A DNA stretch of 64,000 bases, from positions 62,001 through 126,000 of the forward strand of contig JAWPHD010004478.1 in assembly GCA_037043455.1 (NCBI GenBank). The letters run 5' to 3'. The notes under the pieces were generated by a model. The model saw only the letters and a list, made by a program, of their open reading frames with translations. It had not been told where the DNA came from and ran no database searches. This DNA is from Cyrtodaria siliqua. Taxonomy: Eukaryota > Mollusca > Bivalvia > Adapedonta > Hiatellidae. The position numbers and the translations under genes are program-made. This document shows, in pieces, positions 40,201 through 53,597 of the stretch; within the stretch, counting starts at the first letter, position 1, and every line of letters starts with the position of its first letter.

Positions 40201-43200
40201 TACAAGATACAATTATAAGCAAAGTTTTAAAAGTCTAGTGCATACAGTTTGTGAAAAAGTGACCTAAACGCAAAAGTTGAACCTAAAAATTATTAAGTTA
40301 TCTGCCCTTTGATTGGAGGGTCAAGGTCACTTTCACATTTGCTTTGTCACGTTGCCATGTACCACCCATGATACAACTATAAGCAAAGTTTAAAAGGTCT
40401 AGTGCATACAGTTTGTAAGAAAATGACAAACGCAAAACTTGAACCTAAAAACTAGTAAGTTATCTGCCCTTTGCTTGGAGGGTCAAGGTCACTTCCACAT
40501 TTGCTTTGTCACGTTGCGATGTACCACCCATGATACAACTATAAGCAAAGTTTGAAAGGTCTAATGCATACAGTTTGTGAGAAAATGACTTAAACGCAAA
40601 ACTTGAATGTTGCCGCCGCCGCCGTCGCCGGAAAAGCAACACCTATGTCTCTTTTTTTCTTCGAAAAGGCGAGACAAAAATTAAAAATGCAAACAGAAAA
40701 ATAAAAAAATAAAAAAATAAAAAATAATAATAATAATAATAATAATAAAAAATTCAAACGAAAAAATATAAAAAAATATATATCAATTAAAAAAAGAGAA
40801 ATACTAATAATAATAATAAAAAAAGGCAAAACATCTGGTAAGGTTTGGTAAAGATCAGATGAAAAATGAAAGCCCTATCGTATTATCGAGGCAAAATATA
40901 GCATATTTAACTAAATCAAGGGCCATAACTCCGCTATTATTGGTCCGATCTGGATAGTTTTCGAACTTGTGTGAGCTTTCATTGATATTAACAATCTGGT
41001 AAAGTTAGGTAAAGATCGGATGAAAAATGAAGGCCTTTGGCCAGTAGAGCTAAAAATTATCAGCTCCAAAAAGTAGGTCAAGGTCATAGATGAAATCCAG
41101 GCATCCAAAAAAAAAGGATGCACTACCGAAGACACAACTATGTCAAAATAGAATATGTTTTCTTCCAAAGATTAAGCTATAAATTAGGTTTAAAACATCT
41201 AGTGCATAATTTTAGTTCATGAGAAAGTGATATAAATGTAACAATTAAAGTTATCTGCCCTTTGCTTGCATGGTGAAGGTCACATCCACATTTGCTTTGT
41301 CACGTTGCAATGTACCACTCAAGTTACAACTATAAGCAAAGTTTGAAAGGTCTTGGTGCATACAGTTCGTGAAAAAGTGACCTAAACGCCAAAGTTGAAG
41401 GTAAAAATTATAAGGTTATCTGCCCTTGCCTGGAGGGTCAAGTTCACTTCCACATTTGCTTTGTCACGTTGTGATGTACCTCTCAAGATACAACTATAAG
41501 CAAAGTTTTAAAGGTCTAGTGCATACAGTTTGTAAGAAATTGACCTAAACGCAAAACTTGAACCTAAAAACTAGTAAGTTATCTGCCCTTTGCTTGGAGG
41601 GTCAAGGTCACTTCCACATTTGCTTTGTCACGTTGCGATGTACCACCCATGATACAACTATAAGCAAAGTTTGAAAGGTCTAATGCATACAGTTTGTGAG
41701 AAAATGACTTAAACGCAAAACTTGAATGTTGCCGCCGCCGCCGTCGCCGGAAAAGCAACACCTATGTCTCTTTTTTTCTTCGAAAAGGCGAGACAAAAAT
41801 TAAAAAAAAAAAATTAAAAATGCAAACAGAAAAAAAAAAAAAATAATAATAAAAAATAAAAATAATAATAATAAAAAAAAAATTCAAACGAAAAAATATA
41901 AAAAAATATATATCAATTAAAAAAAGAGAAATACTAATAATAATAAAAAAAGGCAAAACATCTGGTAAGGTTTGGTAAAGATCAGATGAAAAATGAAAGC
42001 CCTATCGTATTATCGAGGCAAAATATAGCATATTTAACTAAATCAAGGGCCATAACTCCGCTATTATTGGTCCGATCTGGATAGTTTTCGAACTTGTGTG
42101 AGCTTTCATTGATATTAACAATCTGGTAAAGTTAGGTAAAGATCGGATGAAAAATGAAGGCTTTTGGCCAGTAGAGCTAAAAATCATCAGCTCCAAAAAG
42201 TAGGTCAAGGTCATAGATGAAATCCAGGCATCCAAAAAAAGAGGATGCACTACCGAAGACACAACTATGTCAAAATAGAATATGTTTTCTTCCAAAGATT
42301 AAGCTATAAATTAGGTTTAAAACATCTAGTGCATAATTTTAGTTCATGAGAAAGTGATATAAATGTAACAATTAAAGTTATCTGCCCTTTGCTTGCATGG
42401 TGAAGGTCACATCCACATTTGCTTTGTCACGTTGCAATGTACCACTCAAGTTACAACTATAAGCAAAGTTTGAAAGGTCTTGGTGCATACAGTTTGTGAA
42501 AAAGTGACCTAAACGCCAAAGTTGAAGGTAAAAATTATAAGGTTATCTGCCCTTGCTTGGAGGGTCAAGTTCACTTCCATATTTGCTTTGTCACGTTGTG
42601 ATGTACCTCTCAAGATACAACTTTAAGCAAAGTTTTAAAGGTCTAGTGCATACAGTTTGTGAAAAACTGACCTAAACGCAAAACTTGAACCTAAAAATTA
42701 TTAAGTTATCTGCCCTTTGCTTGGAGGGTCAAGGTCACTTCCACATTTGCTTTGTCACGTTGCCATGTACCACCCAAGATACAACTATAAGCAAAGTTTG
42801 AAAGTTCTAGTGCATACAGTTTGTGAAAAACTGACCTAAACGCAAAACTTGAACCTAAAAATTAGTAAGTTATCTTCCCTTTGCTTGGAGGGTCAAGGTC
42901 ACTTACACATTTGCTTTGTCACGTTGCGATGTACCACCCATGATACAACTATAAGCCAAGTTTGAAAGGTCTAGTGCATACAGTTTGTGAAAAAGTGACC
43001 TAAACGCAAAAGTTGAACCTAAATATTAGTAAGTTATCTGCCCTTTGCTTGGAGGGTCAAGGTCACTTCCACGTTTGCTTTGTCACGTTGCGATGTACCA
43101 CCCATGATACAACTTTTAGCAAAGTTTGAAAAGTCTAGTGCATACAGTTTGTAAGAAAATGACCTAAACGCAAAACTTGAACCTAAAAATTATTAAGTTA

Positions 43201-43435
43201 TCTGCCCTTTGCTTGGAGGGTCAAGGTCACTTCCTGGTTTGCTTTGTCACGTTGCGATGTACCACCCATGATACAACTTTTAGCAAAGTTTGAAAAGTCT
43301 AGTGCATACAGTTTGTAAGAAAATGACCTAAACGCAAAACTTGAATGTTAACGCCGCCGCCGCCGCCGCCGGAAAAGCAACACATATATCTCTTTTTTTC
43401 TTCGAAAAGACGAGACAAAAAGCTCTTATATCAAG
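40200..43435. repeat. ~150-bp tandem repeats with a 1.12-kb tandem duplication
   Basis: The basic unit contains 'ggagggtcaaggtcacttcc', 'gctttgtcacgttgcgatgt' and 'agtgcatacagtttgtgaaa'. Two ~1.12-kb blocks, 40460-41578 and 41579-42700, are nearly identical, including a (GCC)n-(GTCGCCGG) patch at 40610 and 41730 and A-rich tracts that differ in length. The family recurs at 62210-62720. Frames seen inside it (such as 40911-41168 and 42038-42295 on the minus strand) are duplicates of repeat DNA, not genes. Confidence 0.85.
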
Positions 43436-44690
43436 GGTTTTTCATCATTAAATTCCTTTCAATACCTTCTTACAAGTGCAAAACACAATAACACCCTCAA
43501 CCGAAATTTAAACCCACAACTCCATGCGAACAATTTAAAAGATTTTTTTTTTGTTTTTCCTATATAAGTATATGTAAAATATGCACAATCTTTATATACA
43601 AACTTTAGAAAACTTAACAAAAGAAATTTTGGAATTTGAACCCACAGCCCTAGCTTCCCAGTGTACAAGAAGTAATTCAAAGATTTTTCTATGGTGGCCA
43701 TCTGTGATGTCACGTTTAACTTATTTTAACAAATTTGAAAAACATTCATCTAAGGATCATCCATGTGAAGTTCGGTCAAAATTGGCAAAGCCCTGTTCTG
43801 ATTTTTTAAAAAATGTCCCTATGTAAGTCTTTGTAAAACATGTAACCTCTAGGGTGGGGCAAAATGTGACCCCAGGATCACCATTTGAACAAGCGTGGTA
43901 GAGGACCATAAACTTATAGTAAATGCAAAATATTAAACCTCTGGCTTTTGTAGTTTCGGAGATCTTTTAAGTTTTTCCCTATACAAGTCTATGTCAAACA
44001 TGTGACCCCTGGGGCGGGGCCAAATGTGACCCCATGGTCACCATTTGAACAAACTTGGTGAAGGAAAATAAGCTGATAGTAAATGCAAAATATTAAACCT
44101 CTGGCTCCTGTAGTTTCAGAGAAGATTTTTTTTTTCCCTATAGAAGTCTATTTATAATTGTGACCCCCAAGGCGGGGCCAAATTTGACCCCAGGGTCAAC
44201 ATTTGAACAAACTTACTAGAGGACCATAAGCTGATGCTACATGTAATGCATGAGAGCTCTGTGCCTTGTGGTTTCAAAGAAGTAGATTTTTTACATTTGT
44301 TCCTATACAAGTCCATGAAAAACATGCAAAATCTCCATATAAAAACTTTGGACCTCCGGGGTACGGCCATTTTTTAACCCGGGGACAAACTTGGTAGTCT
44401 AGGCATTGGCAATCATTTTAAAAGAAAAACTGTCGAAATCTGTCCGGCAGTTCTTGAGAAGACGATTTTTTAAGGTTTCAACCATATATATTAATGGCGG
44501 CCATCTTCGATGTCGCGCTGAACTAATTTTAGCAAATCTAAAAAGCATTCATCTAAGGATCATCCAAATGAAGTTTGGTGAAAATTGGCCAGGCGGTTTC
44601 TGAGAAGAAGTCGTTTGAAGCAAAAGTTAACGACGGACGGACGACGGACGAAGAGTGATCCCAATATATCACCTTAGGCTCAGGTGATCT
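43436..44690. repeat. dispersed repeat, inverted copy at 57750-58480
   Basis: Blocks such as 'ctatacaagtctatgtcaaa', 'accccagggtcaacatttga' and the GACGGACGGACGAC tail at 44632-44650 appear in reverse orientation at 57750-58480. No coding content. Confidence 0.7.
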
Positions 44691-44830
44691 AAATGATCTA
44701 AAACTTTCCAAGAAAGAAACCACACATGAGGCATACCACAACAGCTTCTTCCCCCAGAACAATCAGGGATTGGAACCAACTACCGCTCCATGTCATCTCT
44801 GCAGTCACACTGGAGCCAGGCTATCCAATA
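44690..44830 (+). pseudogene. LINE reverse-transcriptase C-terminal fragment (+)
   Basis: The plus-strand translation contains AYHNSFFPRTIRDWNQLP, the C-terminal signature of CR1/Jockey-type LINE proteins. It is a short fragment, cut off on both sides by unrelated repeats. Confidence 0.6.
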
Positions 44831-45099
44831 GTCCTGCTCTACAGAGACTATCTTCCCCATTGTCAGCAGCTTCCGTGTGCATAATCTACTTTTATTGGTT
44901 TTTAAATGTAAACACGAATTGGGGCAACTGCTGAGCTCGTCCGCCAAATTCTCACTGCTATGTAGCGACTGGTCCATTTCTGTTATCTTTTGTAAAATCA
45001 CAACAAAGAAACTGCTCCATATAATACTGTAATACGGTCTTAGAAGCCTGATATAAACCATTGGTTGCATGGGCCCATTTTGATAATTTGTTTTTCCAG

Positions 45100-45990
45100 T
45101 CATTCTTTTCTTTTCTCTTTTTTTTACATGAGGGTACCATGACTTCCGGTCCCTTATATTGTTTATGAGGATGGTTTGCCCAGTGTTTGTTAAAGGAATT
45201 AATTGAGTGTGCCTCAGTCACTGTATCTGGGAGTTTGTTTCAAGATTCTATGACCCTGGCTTGTGCCAAGTCGTTGAGTACCTCATTGTGGCTTTCTAGG
45301 CTTTTTTTTTTGTATTATATTTACACGAGCATACTTGTGTTTTACTTATATTGCCTATTGATGCTGCCTTGTTGGTTAGAGATTAGATCATGGCGGAGAT
45401 TTCTTTTATTTACACTGTCCTGTTTTAATGGAATGACAGTAGGGTAAGTGTAAGGTTTGGTGCACCCTAGAACCGGTTTAAACCCCACAGTGGCCTACTT
45501 TGCCACTGACCGTTCCAAGGCGGTAGCTCTATTGTCAACCCTTTTGTGTTTGTGATGTCGTTTGCTTTTATTATAACTTTTGCCTTCTTGTTTGTCTGTT
45601 TGCGTGTTTGTTTCTGTGTTTTGTGGTTGACTGTCCTCCTTGAATGCTACTTTCCCTGTCCGATCTTTTTATTTTTCTGTGTGCACATGAATTTGTCCTA
45701 ATATTAATTCTTGCTCTTTTTTTAAATAGTTTCTTGGAGATTTCCCTTGTACCTAGATCAGGGGCATGAGTGCACAGTTTATTTTTGTCTATTATATCAA
45801 TATTATTTAGGATTTTATAAACATGAATCACGTCAGCCCGCTCTCTTCTATATTCAACGGTTGGCAGCTCTAGCACAGAGAGTATTATATGGTAAGGAAA
45901 AATGCTGAGGTTTTCTACCATACTGGCCGGATGCTCTTTTCTATAGCCATTTTGTCCTTTTTTTAGGTAGAGGGCCAAACCACTGTGGCA
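45100..45990 (-). pseudogene. LINE reverse-transcriptase C-terminal fragment (-), interrupted
   Basis: Minus-strand pieces include VEYRRERADVIHVYKILNN (45571-45978) and, further on, a stop-containing version of the 'RVIESW-NKLPDTV...SFNKHW' tail (45160-45290). These are typical of the C-terminal part of CR1/Jockey-like LINE proteins. A dispersed repeat (45315-45540, shared with 61650-61870) lies between the two pieces. The element is dead. Confidence 0.6.
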
Positions 45991-46194
45991 TATTCAACGT
46001 GGGGTCTAACAAGGGACATGTATAAACACAGGAACATTTCTCTGTCCATGTAGGTGGAAGTTTAAAAATCTGGCCAATGTTTCTATTGGCCTTGTACACC
46101 TTACCACTGCTGAAATCCATGATATTTTTCAGAATTGCTTGACCACACGGCGAAGGACTTGTCGTTGAAAATCATTTACTTAATCGACATATAA

Positions 46195-46470
46195 ATATTC
46201 CCATTGATTAATACTCAGTGGATAGCATATCTGACTCTGAAACCGGGGATCACGGGTGTGAGCCTCACTGGATTTCTTTGGTGTGTCCTTGGGCAAGAAA
46301 CTCGAATGAGGACGTAAACCAGCTGGTTGGCTCCTTGTATAGGAATCTATCCTCCAATCATATTAATTGATAATTAAGAGACATTAATCTCATCCTTCGG
46401 GTGAGGACATAAACTAGCTGGTTGGTCCCTTGTATAGGAATCTATGCTCCAATAAAGTTCATCATCATCA
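46195..46470 (+). mobile_element. SINE candidate with tRNA-like head and (ATC)n tail
   Basis: It begins with a tRNA-like block ('ctcagtggatagcatatctg'), continues with 'gtgtccttgggcaagaaact', the kind of central segment seen in widespread metazoan SINEs, contains an internal repeat of 'aggacgtaaaccagctggtt', and ends 'catcatcatcatctt' (46448-46465). The family name is not assigned. Confidence 0.5.
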
Positions 46471-46599
46471 TCTTCTTAGAGTTTATTCGCAATCTGAGAC
46501 TTGGACCACGCATGAGCAGCAAAAAGGTTAAAAATATACGGTCCAAGGTTAAAATCTTCTTTGCACATGAGATTTAAAAACAAAAGCATTGTTCGTCGT

Positions 46600-47850
46600 C
46601 TAGATCATATGGGTGGCCAGAACCGAAGGATTCCATGGTGGTCTATTCTACAGTCCTAATCGGTAGGTTGTTCCACATGGTGACTGAGTGTGGGAAGAAG
46701 CTATGCTGGTAGGTGGTGTTCCTGGCATGGATCTGTCCTTACTCTTGGTGACGGCCAAAGGTGTTGGCAAGGTTTGATGTCAGGTACTGGAGGGGGTTTA
46801 TGTCCACAAGGTGATTTGAGATCTCGTAGAACATGGTGACCCCGGCTTTATCTCTCCTATGTTTCCCATCCCAGGTTCTGGAGTACGGATGTCGCACTAC
46901 TGGTCCTGGAATAGTCATTGTAGGCGAAGCGGGCTGCTCTCCTTTTCACCATTTCCAGCTGGTTGATGCCGTTTCCAGAGTGGGGTGACCATACTGTAGA
47001 GACGTACTGACGTATGTCTTGTAGGCTTGTGATTTTGATAAAATAGTAGCAGCGCTGATGTTTCTACGTAGGAAAGCCATGGTGGAGTTTGCTTTCTTGG
47101 TAGTATTGTCAATGTGTGCGCCCCATGAAAGGTTGTTTGTGATTGTCACACCAAGGTATTTTGCGCTGCTGGTGCATTTGAGGGTACTTCCATGGAGGGG
47201 ATATTTGGTGACTAGTGGCGTTCTTTTCTTGGTTATGTGTATAATTTCACATTTGTCTGGGTTGAACGACATCTGCCATTATCTTTCCCAATCGTGTAGG
47301 TTGTCAAAGTCGTCCTGAAGTGCTTTTGTATCAGCATCACCTTTCACTCTTCTGTAGAGGAGTCTGTCGTCAGTGATCAGGCCCGTTGTTGATGTTACTC
47401 TGCTTGGTAGGTCGTTGATATAGACCAGGAAGAGTAGAGGGCCGAGGACTATGCCTTGGGGTACGCCTGATGATACTGGGGATGTTGAGGATTTGGCACC
47501 TTCTAGAACTACCTCCTGTGTTCTTGGTGAGAGAAAGTCTTCTATCCAATCGAGAATGTTTCCTCTAACTCCACGATGTTCCAGTTTCAGTAGTAGCCTT
47601 TGGTGTGGGACCTTGTCAAAAGACTTGGAGAAGTCTAAGAGGATTGCGTCGGATTTGATGGTTGCCATCTAGGGCCTTGACGAGATTGTCTATGGTGATT
47701 AGGAATTGTGTCTCACATGAGCGTCTTTTTTCTGAATCCATGTTGGGCATATGATGGATGTGAGAGAGATGGGACGGTAGTTTGCAGCAGCTTTTATGTT
47801 CCCTTTCTTGGAATACCGGGGAGACAAAAGCAGACTTTCAGTCGGTTGGT
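46600..47850 (-). pseudogene. Decayed LINE reverse transcriptase (CR1/Jockey type)
   Basis: Minus-strand frames carry RT motifs: LLDFSKSFDKVPHQRLL, SGVPQGIVLGPLLFLVYIND and the catalytic-site region ITDDRLLYR (47279-47668). Then come NPDKCEIIHITKK, YLGVTITNNLSWGAHI and a C-terminal block (46946-47272). The usual (F/Y)ADD box reads ITDD here. Frame shifts separate the pieces and the N-terminal endonuclease is missing, so the copy is inactive. Around 46600-46940 the frame continues with stops into a typical LINE C-terminus. Confidence 0.8.
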
Positions 47851-47989
47851 ATCTAGCCCTGGTTAATTGATAATTGTCATCCCAGGGGCTAGTTCGTTCG
47901 CTGATAGCTTGAGAAGTCTGGCTGGGATGAGTTCTGGTAAAAAAAGGTTAAAGGGTCATAATAATATATTCGATAGTAAGGGTATAGCA

Positions 47990-48290
47990 ATTGAACTGAA
48001 TTGGGTTTTACGGCGAACCAACACAAGAAAGGTTATTTGTGGTCAAACAGGAAAAATGCTAGACTCATCCGCCATGTACATCGAGGTAAAACATAGAGAA
48101 TGCGCCGAGAACCTTCTAACATGCATAACTGCAGAGCTGCTGTGTGTGTTTGTGTGTGTGCAGTTCTAAGGTTTATAGTCCCTCCTCCATAAAACCAATA
48201 GGACGTCCTAAAGGTATAGGTACAACATAGTCTGCTACAAATGCTGTGGTAGATACTCCTGGATTTACGATGAAGCCACGTTATCACATT
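47990..48290. repeat. dispersed repeat (second copy of the 2645 family)
   Basis: It shares 'gaattgggtttta-ggcg', 'accaacaca-gaaaggttat' and 'cataactgcagagctgctg' blocks with 2645-2810. No coding content. Confidence 0.6.
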
Positions 48291-48833
48291 TACTCATGCT
48301 GTGTCGCGACGAACCCACTAAATAACGGCAAAATTACACTAAACAACCGTTTATCAAAACGCTATCTTGGGGTCCATGTCATATAAAATGTATATGTGCA
48401 GATTAAAAGTTTTATGCACGGCTTCTTAAAATACCCATTATTGAATATGCGTTAAATAAATTATAAGTTTTTGGGTTTTGGCCTGGTTGACTGCGACTAT
48501 AGAGTTTGAATTCTCAAACTATGTCATTTATATATATACCTCGTCGTCACTGAGGTTTAGAAACGGTGTACATCTGTTGTAAAATGTGTCTGTTGATGCA
48601 CAGACATATTAATAATTTGTTATTAAGTCTGTGGTTGATGGTGGAATAGGGACTTTAAATGAGCATGAATATAAATAAAGTGAATAGTGTTATTATGAGT
48701 ATGTTCTCGTTATTACGAGAATATTTTCTAGTTATTACGAGAATATCTTCTGTTATTTCGAGAATATTTATCGAGAATAATATTTTTTTTCTCCATTTCG
48801 ATTCTGGTCCCATCCGGCTTTCGTATTAAATTA
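48291..48833. other. non-coding DNA with short 'gttattacgagaatatt' repeats
   Basis: A ~20-bp motif 'gttattacgagaatattttc' is repeated about four times at 48708-48775. Nothing else is recognised. Confidence 0.45.
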
Positions 48834-49532
48834 CAGGCCTGCCAAATCTCCGGATAAAATCCTGATTCTCCGGATTTTTCTGTCGCTTTCCGGATCTCCG
48901 GATTTAAGTGTGAAATCTCCGGATTTTTCATCCAAACAAAATGTTCATGATCTAACAGCTATATTTTCACAGTTTATCAGCTATTTCCCGAATTTCCGAA
49001 TTTGTTTTGTTACGCTCCCTAGTCAGAGGAGGAGTATTTGCAAATGCCAAATCAACGGGGGTCATCCGTGTAATGCACTGACAGAATTAGTTCCTTCAGT
49101 GACATAATGTGCAATAACAGCAATATATCTGTGACTTCTTTAATTGGCCAAGCTAACTGAAATTGCAAGTGTGAGGAAATAGCAACTCCTAGTGCGTGGT
49201 AACACTATTACAACTGCTGCTGTGTACGATGATTATAATATGTACAAGAGTTATGTACATTAAGAACGCATCTGTTTAGAAAAGTAAGTGCAGTTTCATA
49301 AAAAAAAATGTGGTAGAAATTAAAGTCTTTCTAACAGAATTACTATGCTTATTTATTATTTTCTGTAAATATCCTGTATTAATTGCATAAATAATTTAAA
49401 TTTGCGCTTTAAAAAAGCAGTGCGAAAATCAAGTCGCGCGCTCCAAATTTTCATTTAAAAATGTTCTTCGCGCTTCAAATCTTAAATTTTAAAAATCTCA
49501 GGATTTTGTGTTAAAAAGTTTTGGAAGGCCTG
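48834..49532. mobile_element. ~700-bp hAT-like non-autonomous element
   Basis: The ends CAGGCCTGCCAAATC and GTTTTGGAAGGCCTG are inverted copies (CAGGCCTKCCAAA), a terminal type common in hAT transposons. The interior has repeated 'tctccggatt' near the left end and a GC-rich 'gcgcgctccaaattttcatt' patch near the right end. No transposase and no exact 8-bp duplication are seen. Confidence 0.5.
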
Positions 49533-49575
49533 AAATAATCACTTTGATATGATCAGTCATATTTCCGCAAAATTC

Positions 49576-49752
49576 ATGTGGCTTTAACACACAAATAAGT
49601 CAGTTTCCTGTTCACGCCGAATAAGAACTGGTTTCTAGTTCCCGATTCAAACTCAATAAGGAACTGAACGATTTAACTTGGATTACTTATCCCAGTTTGG
49701 TGGTTAGGCGTGAATAAGGAACTGGCCTCTCTGTGTTTTAAAGCCACATGTA
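49576..49752. repeat. 177-bp foldback element
   Basis: The arms starting CATGTGGCTTTAA and ending TTAAAGCCACATG are inverted for about 44 bp with mismatches, and include 'ttcacgcc' and 'ggcgtgaa'. It has no coding content. Confidence 0.6.
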
Positions 49753-52700
49753 AATATGTGTAAATTGTGAATTATCATATAAATTGATAATTAAGGGACA
49801 TGTCTCTGAAAAAACATCCTGCTTTTTTATTTTACAATTTTTTATAATCGCAAGTCATTTTCCATCAAACTGGGATATTTGCAATTAGAAAATCACAGTG
49901 ATATTAGTTTCTTATGGTGTTCTAATCGGGAATCAGGAACTGAGAACCGGAAGTCAGTTCCTAGTTCCAGATTCCTAGATCCTTGTGCCCAGTTTTTAGT
50001 TCTCAATACGATTTGTATAAGGAACCGGGACTAGGAACAGAGAATCTAGAACCAAATATCATTCTAGTGCTATGCTCGAAAATCATTTACGGTAATACAT
50101 TCGGCTGTTCTGCCCATTCTGCTGAAAGAATAAACAAGAATCGGTGCAAATGCTCGGCTTTCAATGCCTTGTTTATTTATTGGGAAACTAAGCTGAAGGG
50201 CATAATTTTGCTTTAATTGCATAACAATTATTGCACTTGTTAGCCAAACTGTTAAAAAAAAAGGTGACATAACTTTGTTAAAAGAAAAGTATGAACTATT
50301 GGACCTGGTATGATGTGTATTTATAATGATGCCGACTTACGAACTATATTTGTGAAGTTTCTATCCACAATGTAGTTTTGGAGGTACAAGCTTACATTCA
50401 AAATTTAACCAAATGTTCTAAGTATAAAATGATCCATAATTTCGTTAAAATAAAAGCATGAGTTATAGAACCTGGCTGTATGATGTCTAATGATGCCAAA
50501 CACCTGTGAGAAGTTTCAATCCATTATGTAAAGTAGTTTCAGAGAAACAAGCTTGCGTACAAACTTGACCCAAATGGCTAAGTATAAAAGGGGTCGTAAT
50601 TTTGTTAAAATAAAAGCATGGGTTATAGAACTTGGTTGAATGATGTTGTCTAATGAGGCCGAATACATGTGTGAAGTTATCTGCTGTTCTGACCATCTGC
50701 TGACAGAATGTTTTTATTTTATTCTGCTGTTCTACCCATTCTGCTGGCAGAATATTTCATTCTTCTGCCATTCTGCTAACTTTACCACGCCGTCGCCTAG
50801 GTAGTCCTCAGAAATAATTAATGTCGTCTTCGGTTGAAGTAAATCACGCTATCAAGTGCTGTACTTGAGGTACCTCCATTGACTGTATTCAAGATGTCGA
50901 GGACTATCTTCAAAACTTCAAAACTTCAGATATAATTCAATATAGGAAAATTAATCTATTCCGCTTGATAAACAACTGACATATGATTGGTTTATATTAC
51001 ATATATTATCAACGTTCAAACAGCAACGGACAACATTTCTTACCGCGTAACATTGCGAAATGTGCAAGACCACAACACAAACTGGATCTGATATAATAAA
51101 AAAAATATCTCTCCATGTGACTTGGTTGGAATTAAAAGCGGCCCAATCTCGTCTGCCTGAATGTCTGAATATACGGATACCTATTTTGAACGGCAGGAGA
51201 AAATATTACATCTGAGGTACGTTCATTCATTTCATGAAGTTGAGGGAAACTCGTACTTCCAGTAGGTTTTGCTTTTAAACTCTCGTTCATTTGTTTATTT
51301 TTCATTAAAGCACATATACTTAAACTAAATTAATGACATTTTTAAGTATACGTCTATATTCGTTCCATATGACCCCAACGTTAATGGAAACATGCATTGC
51401 GCTTACACATGTCACTTATACGGGCCAATATGACAGTCAGAGGATCAATAATTCGGACAGTATGAAAATACTTAATTAATGAAAATTGTATTTATCCACT
51501 TCAGAAGTAAGACATATGCATGATACGGTATTAGCTGGCCGGCACTAATAGTAGCCTTGTTTTCATATTGGCCATCTTCCGGCTCGTATTGGCCGACGTC
51601 ATACTATATGTAAAGTTTTTAGTAAATCTCTATAAAACGGCTAATATAGGGTAATATAGTTCAGTTAATTAATAAAATCTTGACCTAATTCGTGATATAA
51701 GTGGCACTGAAACAATTAACTGCAAATTGGTGTTCAACACAGACGAAAAGTGTATAAGTACCGCTTCCGTTCTAACACGATTTTTTTTTTTTTATAAAGC
51801 GGTCCGCCGTGGTTCAAACAGTTATGAAAAGATAACAGTCACAAAGGATAAAAAATACGAGTAGGAATGAAACGTTGCAATACTTTTAAAAGTGAAACGA
51901 GTTATGAAATAATAAATTTAACATTGATTTGTTTTAAAAAGGAAAAATGCGCGAAAAACGTAAACAAAATAGACTATTATTTTTTTTAGAAAAAACGTGA
52001 ATTTTGAAAAAGGGAGAAATGCGCGACAAACGTCAAATCGGGTTCTATGACAGTGTGTGCTAATGATTAGATACGCGCAATGTTCTAGTTTTGAGATAAT
52101 ACCGGCTGTTGTCGCGACGAGATACCTTATTTATTTATAATGCTTATGGTTGTATTTCTTTTTTTGTTTATTAGTACGTTCAGTACTGGTTCTATGAAGT
52201 TTTTAGGAAGTGATGTCGTAGGATGATCAAAGGGCATTCATTGTTTGTATTGAGAGATAGCACACGGTTGTCTGGCGATACATAAGGGTGATAGGTTTGT
52301 TTTTGCAAGATAAAGAACACGATGTCATGCCGATCCTTACCTGTTACCAATACCTAGAGATAATTAATTTCTATAGCTATTCTAGTTCTTTAGGCTACAC
52401 TTATTTTTCGGAAAAATGATGTTTAATACGAGTTTTAAATATTAACGTATTTAGCGACGTTTTGGAGTTTGTCTTGATGTAAATGCATTTATGTTTTTAG
52501 TAATGCTCACTGAAATTGCACGAACACTTGAATACGAGAAATCGGAATGTATGGATATGATTCACAGGATGGTCTTCTTTTTTGTAAGTTTAACGTTCTT
52601 TTTGTTCGTCTCAGTAGCTCATTAAAAAAAAGCATTTTATGATATTTTTTTTATTTAACAATCAAAGTTTTCTCTCTTCTTGTCGGGCTTGTCGTAGTAA

Positions 52701-53597
52701 CTGAAATCAATTTGGAAACATACTCAAACTAAATACGTTTAAATAAAACAATTATTGTTGCTAAATTTAAATATATTGTTCCGTACAGTCTAAAGTACAT
52801 ATTGTTTTAATATATATTTCCAGAAGAAAAAACACACACGTGCTGCTGCATCACCATGGTAACGGAAAAACAGCATCTTATTATTTATCAGTGATAATAA
52901 CATAAGGTAAATGACGAGAACGGTAAGTATCGCCAAACAAGTGAGAGATGTTAATTAAGGTGAGTCGAATTTAACATGACTACGTTAACATTCTACCAAT
53001 GAAAAAAACACACAGAAAGAAACGGGTACAAGTTGGCGTAGATTCTTTGTATATCATATTAAAATACAAAGTTAGTTTATGCTATTACTGATATACTCTT
53101 TTATCACTTCAATTATATGACATTGTGTTTCAGTATTTGTTTTGCCCGCGGAAGAAGCAAGAAGCAAGAATCCATATTCAAGTAGAGGATAAAGATGGAC
53201 AGAATGTCGCGAATGCCGCGAACTATTTTTAATATCGCGTCGCGAAATAGGACTTGACAAACCGCGTTACCGCGTACTATTTATTATGGTTTATTATGCA
53301 TAAAAAATGCATCTTGTATTATTTTATCTATTTTTACAGGGTATATTCTAACATTCGAATTTCCGTCTCTTTCAGTTGATGGTGTAACATTTTCTTCTGG
53401 TTTCAATATGTAAATGAATCCATTAACATATTTGTTTACCTGGCAGTTGTTTTGCATCGATATTTGTTAAAACTTAGTTACATTTATGTAAAAGCCGGTG
53501 GACAGTTGCATGAGCCTCTTATTATACTATATTATTAAATACGAATGTCTTTGTATATTTGTTTTAATGTTTCATTCACTACATCTATTTGACACAG
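49753..53597. other. non-coding DNA upstream of the ZP gene
   Basis: At 50290-50700 a degenerate ~170-bp unit ('aaataaaagcatgagttata') recurs about three times. From 50700 to 53597 no repeat or gene is recognised. The 5' exons of the ZP-domain gene (signal peptide and start) should lie here or further left in this interval, but I could not identify them. Confidence 0.4.

Noticed and set aside
40911..42295. Two nearly identical 85-codon frames starting MEENIFYFDIVV
   Set aside because: They lie in the tandemly duplicated dispersed repeat and show no features of a protein family.
53498..53597. In-frame ATG and hydrophobic stretch upstream of the ZP exon as signal peptide
   Set aside because: The 100 bp before 53598 read as an intron end with a pyrimidine tract and CAG acceptor. 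The true N-terminus is probably on an upstream exon.
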